Shown here piece after piece: positions 1 to 10,665 of a stretch of 64,000 bases of DNA. The notes under the pieces are model-generated. The model saw nothing but the letters and a program-made list of their open reading frames with translations, was not told where the DNA came from and did no database searches. The DNA comes from Streptomyces xanthii (lineage in GTDB: Bacteria; Actinomycetota; Actinomycetes; Streptomycetales; Streptomycetaceae). The position numbers and the translations under genes are program-made. The DNA is taken from positions 7,130,001-7,194,000 of the forward strand of contig NZ_CP061281.1 of the NCBI RefSeq assembly GCF_014621695.1, in the 5' to 3' direction. The stretch's first letter is position 1. Every line of letters begins with the position of its first letter.

Positions 1-519
1 CGCGTGCGCCGTGATCAGCGGGTCGAGGCTCGGGTCCGCCGCGCCCGCGTCCTGGAGCGAGCGGATCAGCTTCGCGTTGCGCCGCGCGAACGCGTCGCCC
101 CGCTCGATGCGCAGCTGCCTGAACGTCTCGTCGACCTGGGCGACCTGCTCGAACAGGGCCATCAGCCGGGCGTTCTTCTTGTACGCGCGCAGGTACTCGC
201 GGTTCGAGGCGTCGATCATCTCGCGCGGGTCGGTGATGCCGGTCCGCTCCCGCAGGTGCGGATGGAGCATCTCCTCCTGCACCTGCGCGACGAGCGCCTG
301 GAAGATCTCTTCCTTGCTGTTGAAGTACGTGTAGAACGAGCCGGACGCGACGTTGGCGGCCTTGGAGATGTCCGTGATCCGGGCGTCGAGGTAGCCGTCC
401 CGCTCGAAGACCTCACGCGCGGCGGTGATCAGCGCGTTGCGCGTCCTGACGCCGCGGGCGCTGCGGGGCGTGATCGGTTGCTTCTGACCGCCGTCGGCGG
501 CCGCGGCCTGGGCAGGCAA
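1..519 (-). CDS. TetR-family transcriptional regulator, C-terminus cut by window edge
   Basis: Read on the minus strand, this frame gives an N-terminal TetR helix-turn-helix: ARITDISKAANVASGSFYTYF followed by the usual NSKEEIF recognition-helix continuation at about residues 45-75, then an all-helical ligand domain that leaves the window. The family represses nearby operons and is released by a small ligand. I placed the start at a TTG about 9 codons before the GGQKQP stretch. No ATG lies in frame near it and the frame stays open upstream, so the true start is uncertain. It points away from the epoxide hydrolase and is the nearest candidate regulator for the 1.7-5.2 kb catabolic operon. The family is clear; the ligand cannot be told. 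Confidence 0.8.
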   Translation of the reverse strand, partial: MPAQAAAADGGQKQPITPRSARGVRTRNALITAAREVFERDGYLDARITDISKAANVASGSFYTYFNSKEEIFQALVAQVQEEMLHPHLRERTGITDPREMIDASNREYLRAYKKNARLMALFEQVAQVDETFRQLRIERGDAFARRNAKLIRSLQDAGAADPSLDPLITAHA

Positions 520-605
520 TGCGGTCCATTCGCTCTCGTTCGTGCGGGCGGTCGCGGGGCCGCGACCGCCACGCGGGTGGCTGCGGATGCTATCAGCCGG
601 GTCTC

Positions 606-1547
606 TCATCCGAGCCCGTCGAGGAACCGGAGCAGCGCCGCGTCGACCTCCGCCGCCCGCTCCTGCTGGATCCAGTGGCCCGCGCCGTCGAGCACGACCC
701 GGCCCCGCAGATCCGTCAGGACCTCCTCCAGGCGGTCGCTCGGCATGAACCGGGCCACCGGATCCTTCGAACCGGTGACGAAGAGGGACGGCATGTCGAT
801 GGTCCGGTCGTCGAGCGGCGCCGTCAGCTCCCAGGTGCGGTCCAGGCTGCGGTAGTAGTTCAGGCCGCCCGTGAAGCCCGTCTCCTCGAACGTCTTCACG
901 TAGAAGGCGAGTTCCTCCTCGCTCAGCCAGTGTGGGCGCGGCGCCGCCGGTTCCTCGCGGGCCGCCCACGCCGCCGACCAGATCTCGCGCGCCGTCAGCG
1001 TGCGCCGCACGTCCTGGGCGAGCGCCCGGTCCGCGACGCCCGGCTCCTGGAACCACACGATGTAGAACTCCTCGCCGAGCCGCCTGCGCAGCACCGGCAG
1101 CGGCGCGACAGGGGAGCGGGGCGTCACCGGCACGCTCATCCCGACCACGGCCCGCACCCGCTCCGGATGCGCCCACGCCATGTGCCACACGATCGACGCG
1201 CCCCAGTCGTGCCCCACGAACACCGCGTCCCGCGCGCCCACGTCGTCGAGCAGCCCCACCAGGTCCCGGCACACCGTCAGCGCGTCGTACGCCCCGGGGT
1301 CCGCGGGCCGGTCGCTCGCGCCGAAGCCGCGCAGGTCCGGGGCGAGCACCCGGTACCCGGCCGCGGCCAGGGCCCGGATCTGATGCCGCCACGAGAAGGC
1401 CAGTTCGGGGAAGCCGTGGCACAGCACGACGAGCGGCTTCGCCGTATCGCGCGGCCCGTCCTCGTACACGCGCAGGGTGACGCCGTTCGTCGCCACGTCC
1501 CGCGCCGGGACCCGCTCCCAGTCGGCGATCGGCAGATGTGCGGTCAT
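606..1547 (-). CDS. alpha/beta-hydrolase, soluble epoxide hydrolase type
   Basis: Family role: hydrolysis of epoxides to vicinal diols through an Asp ester intermediate; cytosolic. Visible: the HGFPE oxyanion-hole motif at about residues 41-46, the nucleophile elbow GHDWGA at about 112-117 (Asp rather than Ser, which favours epoxide hydrolase or haloalkane dehalogenase over esterase), tyrosines in the lid segment, and the C-terminal catalytic His in GAGHWIQQE. At 313 aa it has the normal length for the family. The ATG is preceded by GAGGAG about 9 nt upstream. The gene is divergent from the SDR-HAD-ACAD-SDR operon and shares its 190-bp control region. Haloalkane or fluoroacetate dehalogenase is the main alternative. 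Confidence 0.88.
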   Translation of the reverse strand: MTAHLPIADWERVPARDVATNGVTLRVYEDGPRDTAKPLVVLCHGFPELAFSWRHQIRALAAAGYRVLAPDLRGFGASDRPADPGAYDALTVCRDLVGLLDDVGARDAVFVGHDWGASIVWHMAWAHPERVRAVVGMSVPVTPRSPVAPLPVLRRRLGEEFYIVWFQEPGVADRALAQDVRRTLTAREIWSAAWAAREEPAAPRPHWLSEEELAFYVKTFEETGFTGGLNYYRSLDRTWELTAPLDDRTIDMPSLFVTGSKDPVARFMPSDRLEEVLTDLRGRVVLDGAGHWIQQERAAEVDAALLRFLDGLG

Positions 1548-1676
1548 GTCCAGGGCTCCTCGGATCGTCCGGCCACGCGCTCCTCGTCAGGCCCTTCCCG
1601 CACGCCCCGTCGCTCCCGGCGCGGTTCCTGAACCTGGCGTCGGATCCGAATATAGCGAGCGGTCCGCCGACTGTCA

Positions 1677-1698
1677 TTGAACTTGAAGCCGGATTCAA
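1677..1698. promoter_or_regulatory. operator-like inverted repeat in divergent control region
   Basis: TTGAA (1683-1687) and TTCAA (1694-1698) form an inverted repeat with a 6-bp spacer. A second direct TTGAA copy lies at 1677-1681. The site sits 42 bp before the SDR start, between divergent genes, and is AT-rich against its surroundings. It is a plausible TetR operator for the neighbouring regulator; binding is inferred. Confidence 0.45.
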
Positions 1699-1739
1699 AT
1701 ACGGTGAGGGCGCAGCCGAGCGAAGGAGCGGTCACCCCC

Positions 1740-2552
1740 ATGCTGATCAACGACAAGGTCGCCGTGGTCACCGGCGCGGCGGGCGGCATCGGCGCCGCCG
1801 TCGCCCGGCGCCTCCTGGAGGCGGGCGCCCGCGGCGTCCTGCTCACCGACCTGGACGGCGCGCGCCTCGACACCACCGTGCGCGAGCTCGCCGCCGAGCA
1901 CGGCGAGCGCGTCGCGGGCCGCGCGGCCGACGCCGCCGCCACCGAGGACCTGCGCGCCCTCGTCGCCCTGGCCGAGGAGCGCTTCGGCCCCGTCGACCTC
2001 TACTTCGCCAACGCGGGCATCGGCGGCGGCGCGGGACTCGACGCGAGCGAGGAGGAGTGGAGCCGCGCCCTCGACGTCAACGTGATGGCGCACGTCCGCG
2101 CCGCGAAGCTGCTCGTGCCGGGCTGGGTCGAGCGCGGCGAGGGCTACTTCTTCACCACCGCCTCCGCAGCCGGACTGCTCACCCAGATCGGCTCCGCCAC
2201 CTACTCCGTCAGCAAGCACGCCGCTGTCGCCTTCGCCGAATGGCTCTCCGTCACCTACGGCGACCAGGGCGTCCGCGTCAGCTGCCTGTGCCCCCAGGGC
2301 GTCGAGACCGAGCTGCTCATGGCCGGCACCCGCTCCGCCGACCCGACCGAGCGCGCCGCCGCCCGAGCCGTCCTCGACTCCGGCGAACTGCTCCAGCCCC
2401 TCGATGTCGCCGACCGCGTCGTCGAAGCCGTCGCCGACGAGCGCTTCCTCGTCCTGCCGCACCCCCAGGTCCTCGACTTCTACCGCCACAAGGGCACCGA
2501 CTACGACCGCTGGCTGCGCGGCATGCGGCGCTACCAGAAGGCGGTGCGATGA
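1740..2552 (+). CDS. short-chain dehydrogenase/reductase (SDR)
   Basis: NAD(P)-dependent oxidoreductase with a Rossmann fold. The TGAAGGIG cofactor motif is at about residues 11-18, NAG at about 88-92, and the catalytic YSVSK at about 155-159. At 270 aa it is a classical SDR. I chose the ATG with AAGGAG about 12 nt upstream; an in-frame TTG at 1677 falls inside the operator and has no ribosome site. It is the first gene of a coupled operon with a HAD protein, an acyl-CoA dehydrogenase and a second SDR. Likely it oxidises or reduces a hydroxy/keto acyl intermediate or its alcohol. The substrate is unknown. Confidence 0.88.
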   Translation: MLINDKVAVVTGAAGGIGAAVARRLLEAGARGVLLTDLDGARLDTTVRELAAEHGERVAGRAADAAATEDLRALVALAEERFGPVDLYFANAGIGGGAGLDASEEEWSRALDVNVMAHVRAAKLLVPGWVERGEGYFFTTASAAGLLTQIGSATYSVSKHAAVAFAEWLSVTYGDQGVRVSCLCPQGVETELLMAGTRSADPTERAAARAVLDSGELLQPLDVADRVVEAVADERFLVLPHPQVLDFYRHKGTDYDRWLRGMRRYQKAVR

Positions 2553-3187
2553 CCGACGAACGGACCCGCACCGCGGTCCTCTTCGACTTCGGCGGCGTGC
2601 TCACCACCAGCGTGATCGACGCCTTCGAGGAACTGGGCCGCGAACTCGGCGCGCAGCCCGGTCAGTTGCTGCGCCTGCTGTCGAAGGACGAGGAGAGCAG
2701 CGCCCTGCTCGTCGCCCACGAGGAGGGCCGCATCGGACAGCGCGCCTTCGAGGACGGCTACGCGGCCCGGCTGCGGGCACACGGCGTCACCGCCGCAGGG
2801 CCCGGACTCGTCGCCCGGCTCCAGGCCCACCTGCGCCCCGACCCCGACAGCCTCGCCCTCGTCGCCCGGCTGCGCGCCGAAGGACACCGCGTCGGGCTGC
2901 TGTCCAACTCCCTCGGCGACGACTGCTACGCGGGCTTCGACCTGCCCGCCCTGTTCGACGCCGTCACCGTCTCCGGCGAGATCGGCGTCCGCAAACCCTC
3001 GCGCCGCGCCTACGCCCTCGCCTGCGAACGCCTCGGCGCCCCGCCCGAGGAGACCGTCATGGTCGACGACCTGCGCCAGAACCTCGACGCCGCGGCCCGG
3101 ATCGGCCTCGCCGGCGTCCTGCACCGCGACGCCGCGGGCAGCGCTTCCGCCCTGGCGCGCCTGTTGCGGCCCGCCGCCGCGCGATGA
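2549..3187 (+). CDS. HAD-superfamily hydrolase (ACAD10 N-domain-like)
   Basis: Motif I is FDFGGVLT near residue 12, so the first catalytic Asp and a GGV loop are present. Motif II is SNS in LLSNSLGDD, the motif III Lys lies in VRKPSRRAY, and motif IV is VDD in MVDDLRQN. The 212-aa length fits a HAD with a small helical cap. The DFGGVLT signature is typical of the HAD group fused to acyl-CoA dehydrogenase in animal ACAD10. The gene overlaps the upstream SDR by ATGA and sits 31 bp before an acyl-CoA dehydrogenase, so it is co-translated with them. It probably handles a phosphorylated acyl or hydroxyacyl intermediate; this comes from context, not from a diagnostic residue. Confidence 0.85.
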   Translation: MTDERTRTAVLFDFGGVLTTSVIDAFEELGRELGAQPGQLLRLLSKDEESSALLVAHEEGRIGQRAFEDGYAARLRAHGVTAAGPGLVARLQAHLRPDPDSLALVARLRAEGHRVGLLSNSLGDDCYAGFDLPALFDAVTVSGEIGVRKPSRRAYALACERLGAPPEETVMVDDLRQNLDAAARIGLAGVLHRDAAGSASALARLLRPAAAR

Positions 3188-3218
3188 CACCGTACGAGAC
3201 CACCATCGGAGGACACCC

Positions 3219-4439
3219 GTGTACGAGCTGACCGACAAGGCCAAGCGGTACCAGGCCGACCTGCTCGCCTTCATGGACGAACACGTCTACCCGGCCGAGG
3301 CCGTCTACGCCGAGCAGATGGCCGCGTCCGGCGACCCGCACTTCCACCCGCCGGTCATCGAGGACCTCAAGACCGAGGCGAAGAAGCGCGGCCTGTGGAA
3401 CCTCTTCCACCCGCACCCCGAATGGGGCCCCGGCCTCACGAACCTGGAGTACGCGCCCCTCGCCGAGATCATGGGCCGCAGCGCCCACCTCGCACCCGAG
3501 GCCACGAACTGCAACGCGCCGGACACCGGCAACATGGAGGTCCTCACCCTCTTCGGGACCGACGAACACAAGGAGAAGTGGCTCAAGCCGCTGCTCGCCG
3601 GCGAGATCGCCTCCGCGTTCGCCATGACCGAGCCCGCCGTGGCCAGCTCCGACGCGAGCAACATCCAGATGCGGATGGAGCGCGACGGCGACGACTACGT
3701 CCTCAACGGCCGCAAGTGGTGGACCTCCAACGCCCTGCACCCCCGCTGTGAGGTGCTCATCGTCATGGGCAAGACCGACCCCGACGGACCGGCCTTCCGC
3801 CAGCAGTCGATGATGGTCGTCCCCGTCGACACTCCCGGCGTCACGATCCTGCGCGGCCTGCCCGTCTTCGGCTACCAGGACCGCGAGGGCCACGCCGAGG
3901 TCCTCTTCGAGAACGTACGGGTCCCCGCCGGCGCCCTGCTCGCCGGCGAGGGCGACGGCTTCATGATCAGCCAGGCCCGCCTCGGCCCCGGCCGCATCCA
4001 CCACTGCATGCGCGCCATCGGCATGGCCGAGCGCGCCCTGGACCTGATGATCGACCGCGCACAGTCCCGTACGACGTTCGGGGCGCCGGTCGCCGAGCGG
4101 GCCAACATCCAGGACTGGATCGCCGAGTCCCGTATCGAGATCGACATGGCGCGGCTGCTCACCCTCAAGGCCGCCCACCTGATGGACACGGTCGGCAACA
4201 AGCAGGCCCGCACCGAGATCGCCGCCATCAAGGTCGCCGCCCCGAACGTGGCCCTGAAGGTCGTCGACCGCGCCATCCAGGTGCACGGCGGAGGCGGCGT
4301 CAGCGACGACTTCCCGCTCGCGAGCATGTACGCGCACCTGCGTACCCTGCGTCTCGCGGACGGTCCCGACGAGGTGCACAAGCGGACCATCGCCCGGCGC
4401 GAACTGCGCCGCCGGGAGACCGAACGAGGAGAGCGATGA
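3219..4439 (+). CDS. acyl-CoA dehydrogenase, ACAD10/11 type
   Basis: FAD enzyme for alpha,beta-dehydrogenation of an acyl-CoA. Visible: [16 protein letters not shown]/substrate loop at about residues 136-148, the central beta domain, and a C-terminal [12 protein letters not shown] segment followed by ADGPDEVHK. The last replaces the usual YEGT/E stretch and is the form seen in ACAD10/11-like proteins. 406 aa. The GTG start has GGAGG 8 nt upstream. Between a HAD gene and an SDR in one operon it forms, together with the HAD, the separate-gene equivalent of the ACAD10 fusion. In animals these enzymes act on 2-methyl or 4-hydroxy acyl-CoAs; the bacterial substrate is unknown. Confidence 0.92.
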   Translation: MYELTDKAKRYQADLLAFMDEHVYPAEAVYAEQMAASGDPHFHPPVIEDLKTEAKKRGLWNLFHPHPEWGPGLTNLEYAPLAEIMGRSAHLAPEATNCNAPDTGNMEVLTLFGTDEHKEKWLKPLLAGEIASAFAMTEPAVASSDASNIQMRMERDGDDYVLNGRKWWTSNALHPRCEVLIVMGKTDPDGPAFRQQSMMVVPVDTPGVTILRGLPVFGYQDREGHAEVLFENVRVPAGALLAGEGDGFMISQARLGPGRIHHCMRAIGMAERALDLMIDRAQSRTTFGAPVAERANIQDWIAESRIEIDMARLLTLKAAHLMDTVGNKQARTEIAAIKVAAPNVALKVVDRAIQVHGGGGVSDDFPLASMYAHLRTLRLADGPDEVHKRTIARRELRRRETERGER

Positions 4440-5236
4440 GCACAGCGGAATCCCCGGCGGGCACGGAGTCCCTGGCCGGCAAGGTCGCCCTGGTCACCGG
4501 CGCGTCGCGGGGCATCGGCCTCGCGGCGGCCGGCGCGCTGCGCGACCGCGGCGCCCAGGTCGTGATCACCTCCCGCAGCGAGGACCGCGCCAAGGAGGCG
4601 GCCCGTGAACTCGGCGCGGGCGTCACCGGGTTCGGCGCCCACGCCACCGACGAGGAGGCGGCCCGCGCCTGCGTCGAGCACACCCTCGCCACGCACGGGC
4701 GGCTCGACATCCTCGTCAACAACGCGGGCACGAACCCGGCGTACGGCCCGGTCATCGACCAGGACCACGCCCGCTTCGCCAAGACGATGGACGTCAACCT
4801 GTGGGCGCCCATCCTGTGGACCTCCCTCGCCGTCAAGGCGTGGATGGGCGAGCACGGCGGCGCGGTCGTCAACACCGCCTCCATCGGCGGGCTCTCGGTC
4901 GCGCAGGACGTCGGCATCTACCACGTCTCCAAGGCCGCCCTCATCCACCTCACCAAGCAACTCGCCCTGGAACTCGGGCCGAAGGTGCGGGTCAACGCGG
5001 TCGCGCCCGGCATCGTGCGCACCCGCCTCGCCGAGGCGCTCTGGCAGGAGCACGAAGGACGGGTCGCGGGCGCCACTCCGCTCGGCCGGATCGGCGAACC
5101 CGGCGACATCGCCGAGGCCGTGGCCTTCCTGGCCGGTGACGGCGCCCGCTGGATCACCGGCGAGACCCTGGTGATCGACGGCGGACAGCTGCTCGCCGGG
5201 GGCGTGCTCGACAACTCGCCGGAACAGGGGAGTTGA
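4436..5236 (+). CDS. short-chain dehydrogenase/reductase (SDR)
   Basis: Classical SDR of 266 aa. The cofactor motif TGASRGIG is at about residues 20-27, NNAG at about 95, the catalytic Ser in NTASIGG and YHVSK at about 161-165. The C-terminal [10 protein letters not shown] is typical of 3-oxoacyl reductase-like SDRs. It overlaps the acyl-CoA dehydrogenase stop by ATGA, so translation is coupled. It could supply a hydroxyacyl-CoA dehydrogenase step after dehydrogenation and hydration. No hydratase is in this operon. Confidence 0.9.
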   Translation: MSTAESPAGTESLAGKVALVTGASRGIGLAAAGALRDRGAQVVITSRSEDRAKEAARELGAGVTGFGAHATDEEAARACVEHTLATHGRLDILVNNAGTNPAYGPVIDQDHARFAKTMDVNLWAPILWTSLAVKAWMGEHGGAVVNTASIGGLSVAQDVGIYHVSKAALIHLTKQLALELGPKVRVNAVAPGIVRTRLAEALWQEHEGRVAGATPLGRIGEPGDIAEAVAFLAGDGARWITGETLVIDGGQLLAGGVLDNSPEQGS

Positions 5237-5278
5237 CGGGGGTTTTCCCCGAGGTGAAGGGTGCGCCAGGATGGGGCC

Positions 5279-5647
5279 ATGACCGCGGCCCAGCGTGCCA
5301 TGACCGAACTCGGGACATGGCCGCACCTGGTGAGCGGCCCGCCCCGGTGCTCGATCGGTCACGCGTTCGGCCCGGCGGGCCATGACCTCGTCCACTTCCA
5401 CTCCGACGACTGCGCCGATCTCTACCTCACCGCGCCGGCGGTGCAGCGGCTGCTGCCGCACCTGCGGCGGACCAGTGCCGTCCGCGTGCACCCCGGCGCG
5501 TCCTGGATCACCGTGCTCCTGGAGTGCGACACGGACGTGCAGCTCCTGCTCAGCCTGGTGAGCCTCGCCCTCAAGGAGCAGGCGGGCCGCGCACCGCACG
5601 CCTGCCCGGCCCCGCCCTGCGACTGGGAGCGCCCCCGGGCCTCGTAG
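5279..5647 (+). CDS. luciferase-family / DUF5519-like small protein
   Basis: A 122-aa soluble protein with a conserved AFGPAGHDLVHFHSDDCADLYL-type core: a VHFHSD motif, a second block WITVLLECDTDVQLLLSLVSLAL, and an acidic middle. This pattern matches the small 'luciferase domain' proteins common in actinomycetes, whose biochemical role is unknown. I chose the ATG at 5279 (TAAQRAM start) because the family begins there; a GTG at 5261 is also in frame. It stands alone after the SDR operon, 42 bp downstream, and could be read through from it. Confidence 0.7.
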   Translation: MTAAQRAMTELGTWPHLVSGPPRCSIGHAFGPAGHDLVHFHSDDCADLYLTAPAVQRLLPHLRRTSAVRVHPGASWITVLLECDTDVQLLLSLVSLALKEQAGRAPHACPAPPCDWERPRAS

Positions 5648-5742
5648 CGCACCCGGCGATCCGGGTCGTGGCGGTGCGTGCGGTGGACCGCGGCCTCTGG
5701 GCATGCTGGTGTTCCGGACGCGGGCGGCGACGAGGAGCAGGC

Positions 5743-6318
5743 ATGCGCAAGATCATTCTGATGATGGGCGTCTCCCTCGACGGGTACACCGAGGGACCGG
5801 GCCGGGACATCGGCTGGCACCAGGTCGACGACGCCCTGCACCGGCACATGAACGAGAAGGTCCGCTCCTTCGGCGGCCTGCTCACCGGGCGCGTCACGCA
5901 CGAACTCATGGCGTCCTACTGGCCCGCGGCCGGCGCCGACCCCGACAGCACCCCGACGGAGGTCGAGTTCGCCGCCATCTGGCGCGACATCCCCAAGATC
6001 GTGTTCTCCCGGACGCTGCCGCCGGGCCCCGCCCCGTACCACTCCACCGTCGTCTCCGAGGTGCTGCCCGAGGCGATCCGCGCCCTCAAGGAACAGCCCG
6101 GCGGCGACCTCAACGTCGGCGGCGCCGACCTCGCCGCCACGTTCCTCGCCCACGACCTGATCGACGAGTTCCACACCTACGTGCACCCCGTCCTGATCGG
6201 CACGGGCACCCCGCTCTTCCCCGTCACGGATTTCCACCCGCGCGTCCTGCGCCTGGCCGGGACCCAGACCTTCGACAACGGGGTCGTCCTGCTGCGTCAC
6301 GCGCGCGTCCCCGAGTGA
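5743..6318 (+). CDS. dihydrofolate reductase-family (RibD C-terminal domain) protein
   Basis: A 191-aa protein starting MRKIILMMGVSLDGY, the first strand of the RibD_C/DHFR-like fold. It continues with LLTGRVTHELM, the NVGGADLAATFL glycine loop and DEFHTYVHPVLIGTGTPLF. These are the conserved blocks of the stand-alone 'dihydrofolate reductase family' proteins, which bind NADPH but for which true DHFR or RibD activity is rarely shown. GAGGAG lies about 7 nt before the ATG. It is isolated, with no riboflavin genes nearby. Confidence 0.88.
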   Translation: MRKIILMMGVSLDGYTEGPGRDIGWHQVDDALHRHMNEKVRSFGGLLTGRVTHELMASYWPAAGADPDSTPTEVEFAAIWRDIPKIVFSRTLPPGPAPYHSTVVSEVLPEAIRALKEQPGGDLNVGGADLAATFLAHDLIDEFHTYVHPVLIGTGTPLFPVTDFHPRVLRLAGTQTFDNGVVLLRHARVPE

Positions 6319-6400
6319 CCTCCGCCGCCGCGCCGCGGCCCGGATATCGCCGAGGGCGAAGCGCCGCCCCGGGCCGCCGTACGCCGCCTACGCTGGCCCG

Positions 6401-6829
6401 ATGAGCATCCACGAGAGCCGCCGGGGCAGCGGCGCCCACCGGTCCGCGCCGGAGCAGGAGCCGCTGTGGCGGCACGTCGTCGGGGACGTGCTGCGGCGCA
6501 GACGCCGGGCCCAGGGCCGGACCCTCCAGGACGTCGCCGACACCGCCGGAATCTCCATGCCCTACCTCTCCGAGATGGAGCGCGGCCGCAAGGAGGCGTC
6601 CTCCGAGATGCTCGCCGCCGTCGCCGGAGCGCTCGGGCTCGGGCTCGTCGACGTCCTGGCGCTGGCCCAGGGGGAGCTCGCGCGGGCCGCCCGGAGGCGC
6701 CGCCCGGTGTCCGTCACCTCGGTCACCTCGGTCACCGGCGTCTCCTCCGTCACCTCGGTCGCCTCTGTCGCGGTGCGCGGCGCGGGCGGTGCGGCGAGCG
6801 GGCGCGGCACGGTCTGCCTCGCCGCCTGA
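6401..6829 (+). CDS. XRE-family regulator of ClgR/PopR type ending in LAA
   Basis: A 142-aa protein with one helix-turn-helix at about residues 28-85 ([20 protein letters not shown] then GRKEASSEM). This is the ClgR/PopR signature of activators of actinobacterial clp genes. The C-terminal third is a low-complexity Val-Thr-Ser stretch encoded by seven 9-bp units. The protein ends Val-Cys-Leu-Ala-Ala. In Streptomyces, PopR and ClgR are removed by ClpP through C-terminal alanines, so this end reads as a ClpP degron. A Clp ATPase gene begins about 500 bp downstream, with a divergent DUF488 gene between. Regulation of that gene is a good guess, not shown. Confidence 0.85.
   Translation: MSIHESRRGSGAHRSAPEQEPLWRHVVGDVLRRRRRAQGRTLQDVADTAGISMPYLSEMERGRKEASSEMLAAVAGALGLGLVDVLALAQGELARAARRRRPVSVTSVTSVTGVSSVTSVASVAVRGAGGAASGRGTVCLAA
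6713..6775 (+). repeat. seven 9-bp in-frame repeat units inside the XRE gene
   Basis: Seven consecutive 9-bp units based on GTCACCTCG, in phase with the codons, give Val-Thr-Ser type tripeptides. Units 1, 2 and 5 are identical and the rest have diverged. The tract links the DNA-binding domain to the LAA end and may vary in length between strains. Confidence 0.85.
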
Positions 6830-6844
6830 CCGGCGAGGGGACGC

Positions 6845-7246
6845 TCAGTCCCCCTCCTCGAGCCGGCGCACCAGCACCGGCACATGGCTGTGCTCGACGT
6901 CCTTCACCGACGTGACCAGGGTGACCGGACCGCTCCGGGCCAGCTCGCGCACGTGGTCGACCAGCTCGGCGCGCTCCGGCGCGTCGAGCTCGGCGCGGTA
7001 GCGCTCCTCGAACCCGGCGTACCGGTCGTCCTTGTCCGCGTGGTACCAGGTGCGCAGCTCCTTCGACGGGGCGATGTCCTTGAGCCACTCGTCGATGTCG
7101 GCGTGCTCCTTCGAGACGCCCCGCGGCCACAGGCGGTCGACGAGCAGCCGCTTCCCGTCCTCGGCGGCGGGTGGATCGTAGACCCGGCGCACCGGGAAGC
7201 CGCCGGGCCGACGGCCGGATGAATGCTGTGAAGACATGGGACCCAT
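6845..7246 (-). CDS. DUF488 family protein
   Basis: A 133-aa protein with the DUF488 core: [22 protein letters not shown], and a C-terminal [15 protein letters not shown]. It is a small alpha/beta protein found in most bacteria and of unknown function. The first ATG (7246) has an AAAGGA-like site 5-6 nt upstream; a second ATG four codons in is possible. It is convergent with the XRE gene and divergent from the Clp ATPase. Confidence 0.85.
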   Translation of the reverse strand: MGPMSSQHSSGRRPGGFPVRRVYDPPAAEDGKRLLVDRLWPRGVSKEHADIDEWLKDIAPSKELRTWYHADKDDRYAGFEERYRAELDAPERAELVDHVRELARSGPVTLVTSVKDVEHSHVPVLVRRLEEGD

Positions 7247-7332
7247 TGTGTCCTTTTCCTATGTTTTGCGTAGTCCGTCCGGTGTTGCTTGAGTGAGGGG
7301 TGTTGCTGTGACGTCCACCGGGAGTACCCGCC

Positions 7333-9888
<2,556 letters not shown>

Positions 9889-9950
9889 GTCTCACCCGTT
9901 CGGCCCACCACCGCTCGCCGCCCGGCGCGGCCCGCACAGAGAGTTCGGTC

Positions 9951-10586
9951 ATGACCCAAACACCTTACGAACCGCAGAGCCCGCACCGGGCCGCCGACGA
10001 GAAGGAGGCGCCCGGATCCATCCCCGAGGGCCCGCTCGGCCGGCTGGCCCAAGCGGCCTGGCAGGCGGTTCTCCTCGCGGGTGTCGCCGCGCTGATCATG
10101 GGCGTGCTCGTCCTCGTGTGGCCCGGCGCCTCACTGTGGGCCGCCGGCATCCTGTTCGGCGTGTACCTCGTCGTCAGCGGTGTCTTCCAGCTGGTCACGG
10201 CGTTCGGCACGCACGTGACGACCGGGCTGCGCGTGATGGCGTTCATCAGCGGCGCCGTCTCCGTCCTCCTCGGCCTGTTCTGCTTCCGCGGCGCGATGCA
10301 GTCGATCCTGCTGCTCGCCCTGTGGATCGGCATCGGCTGGCTGTTCCGCGGGATCACGCAGACCGTCGCGGCGGCCTCGGACCCGGCGATGCCGGCCCGC
10401 GGCTGGCAGGCGTTCCTCGGCGTGGTCAGCGCCATGGCCGGCATCGTGCTGATCGTCTCGCCGTTCGAGTCGGTCGCCGTCCTGACGCTGGTCGGCGGCT
10501 GCTGGCTGGTGGCGATGGGCGTCGTCGAGATCGTCGAGGCGTTCATGATCCGCAGCCGCTCGAAGCAGATCCCGCGCGGGGCCTGA
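9951..10586 (+). CDS. HdeD/DUF308-like membrane protein
   Basis: A 211-aa integral membrane protein with about six hydrophobic helices in three pairs (first pair about residues 38-80), a polar N-tail of 35 residues and a basic C-end. Paired helices with Gly-rich turns match the HdeD/DUF308 family linked to acid resistance in enterobacteria. It follows the Clp ATPase by 62 bp in the same direction and shares its terminator, so it is probably part of a stress operon. Confidence 0.85.
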   Translation: MTQTPYEPQSPHRAADEKEAPGSIPEGPLGRLAQAAWQAVLLAGVAALIMGVLVLVWPGASLWAAGILFGVYLVVSGVFQLVTAFGTHVTTGLRVMAFISGAVSVLLGLFCFRGAMQSILLLALWIGIGWLFRGITQTVAAASDPAMPARGWQAFLGVVSAMAGIVLIVSPFESVAVLTLVGGCWLVAMGVVEIVEAFMIRSRSKQIPRGA

Positions 10587-10598
10587 CCCGCGCGCGAC

Positions 10599-10646
10599 GC
10601 ACCGGTGCCCCGGGCTCGTCCTCGAGACGAGCGCGGGGCACCGGTG
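10599..10646. terminator. bidirectional terminator hairpin
   Basis: The GCACCGGTGCCCC arm pairs with GGGGCACCGGTGC, with an inner GCTCGTC/GACGAGC stem. It lies between the stops of the HdeD-like gene and the convergent ABC-2-like gene. Confidence 0.85.
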
Positions 10647-10665
10647 CGTCCGGGGGCGGGGCCGG

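Noticed and set aside
1677..1739. Upstream TTG start for the first SDR
   Set aside because: Falls in the TTGAA operator, has no ribosome site, and the ATG at 1740 has AAGGAG.
7288..7301. CTTGAGT half-site resembling the HspR/HAIR element before the Clp ATPase
   Set aside because: The second half (ACTCAAG) is absent, so HspR control is not supported.
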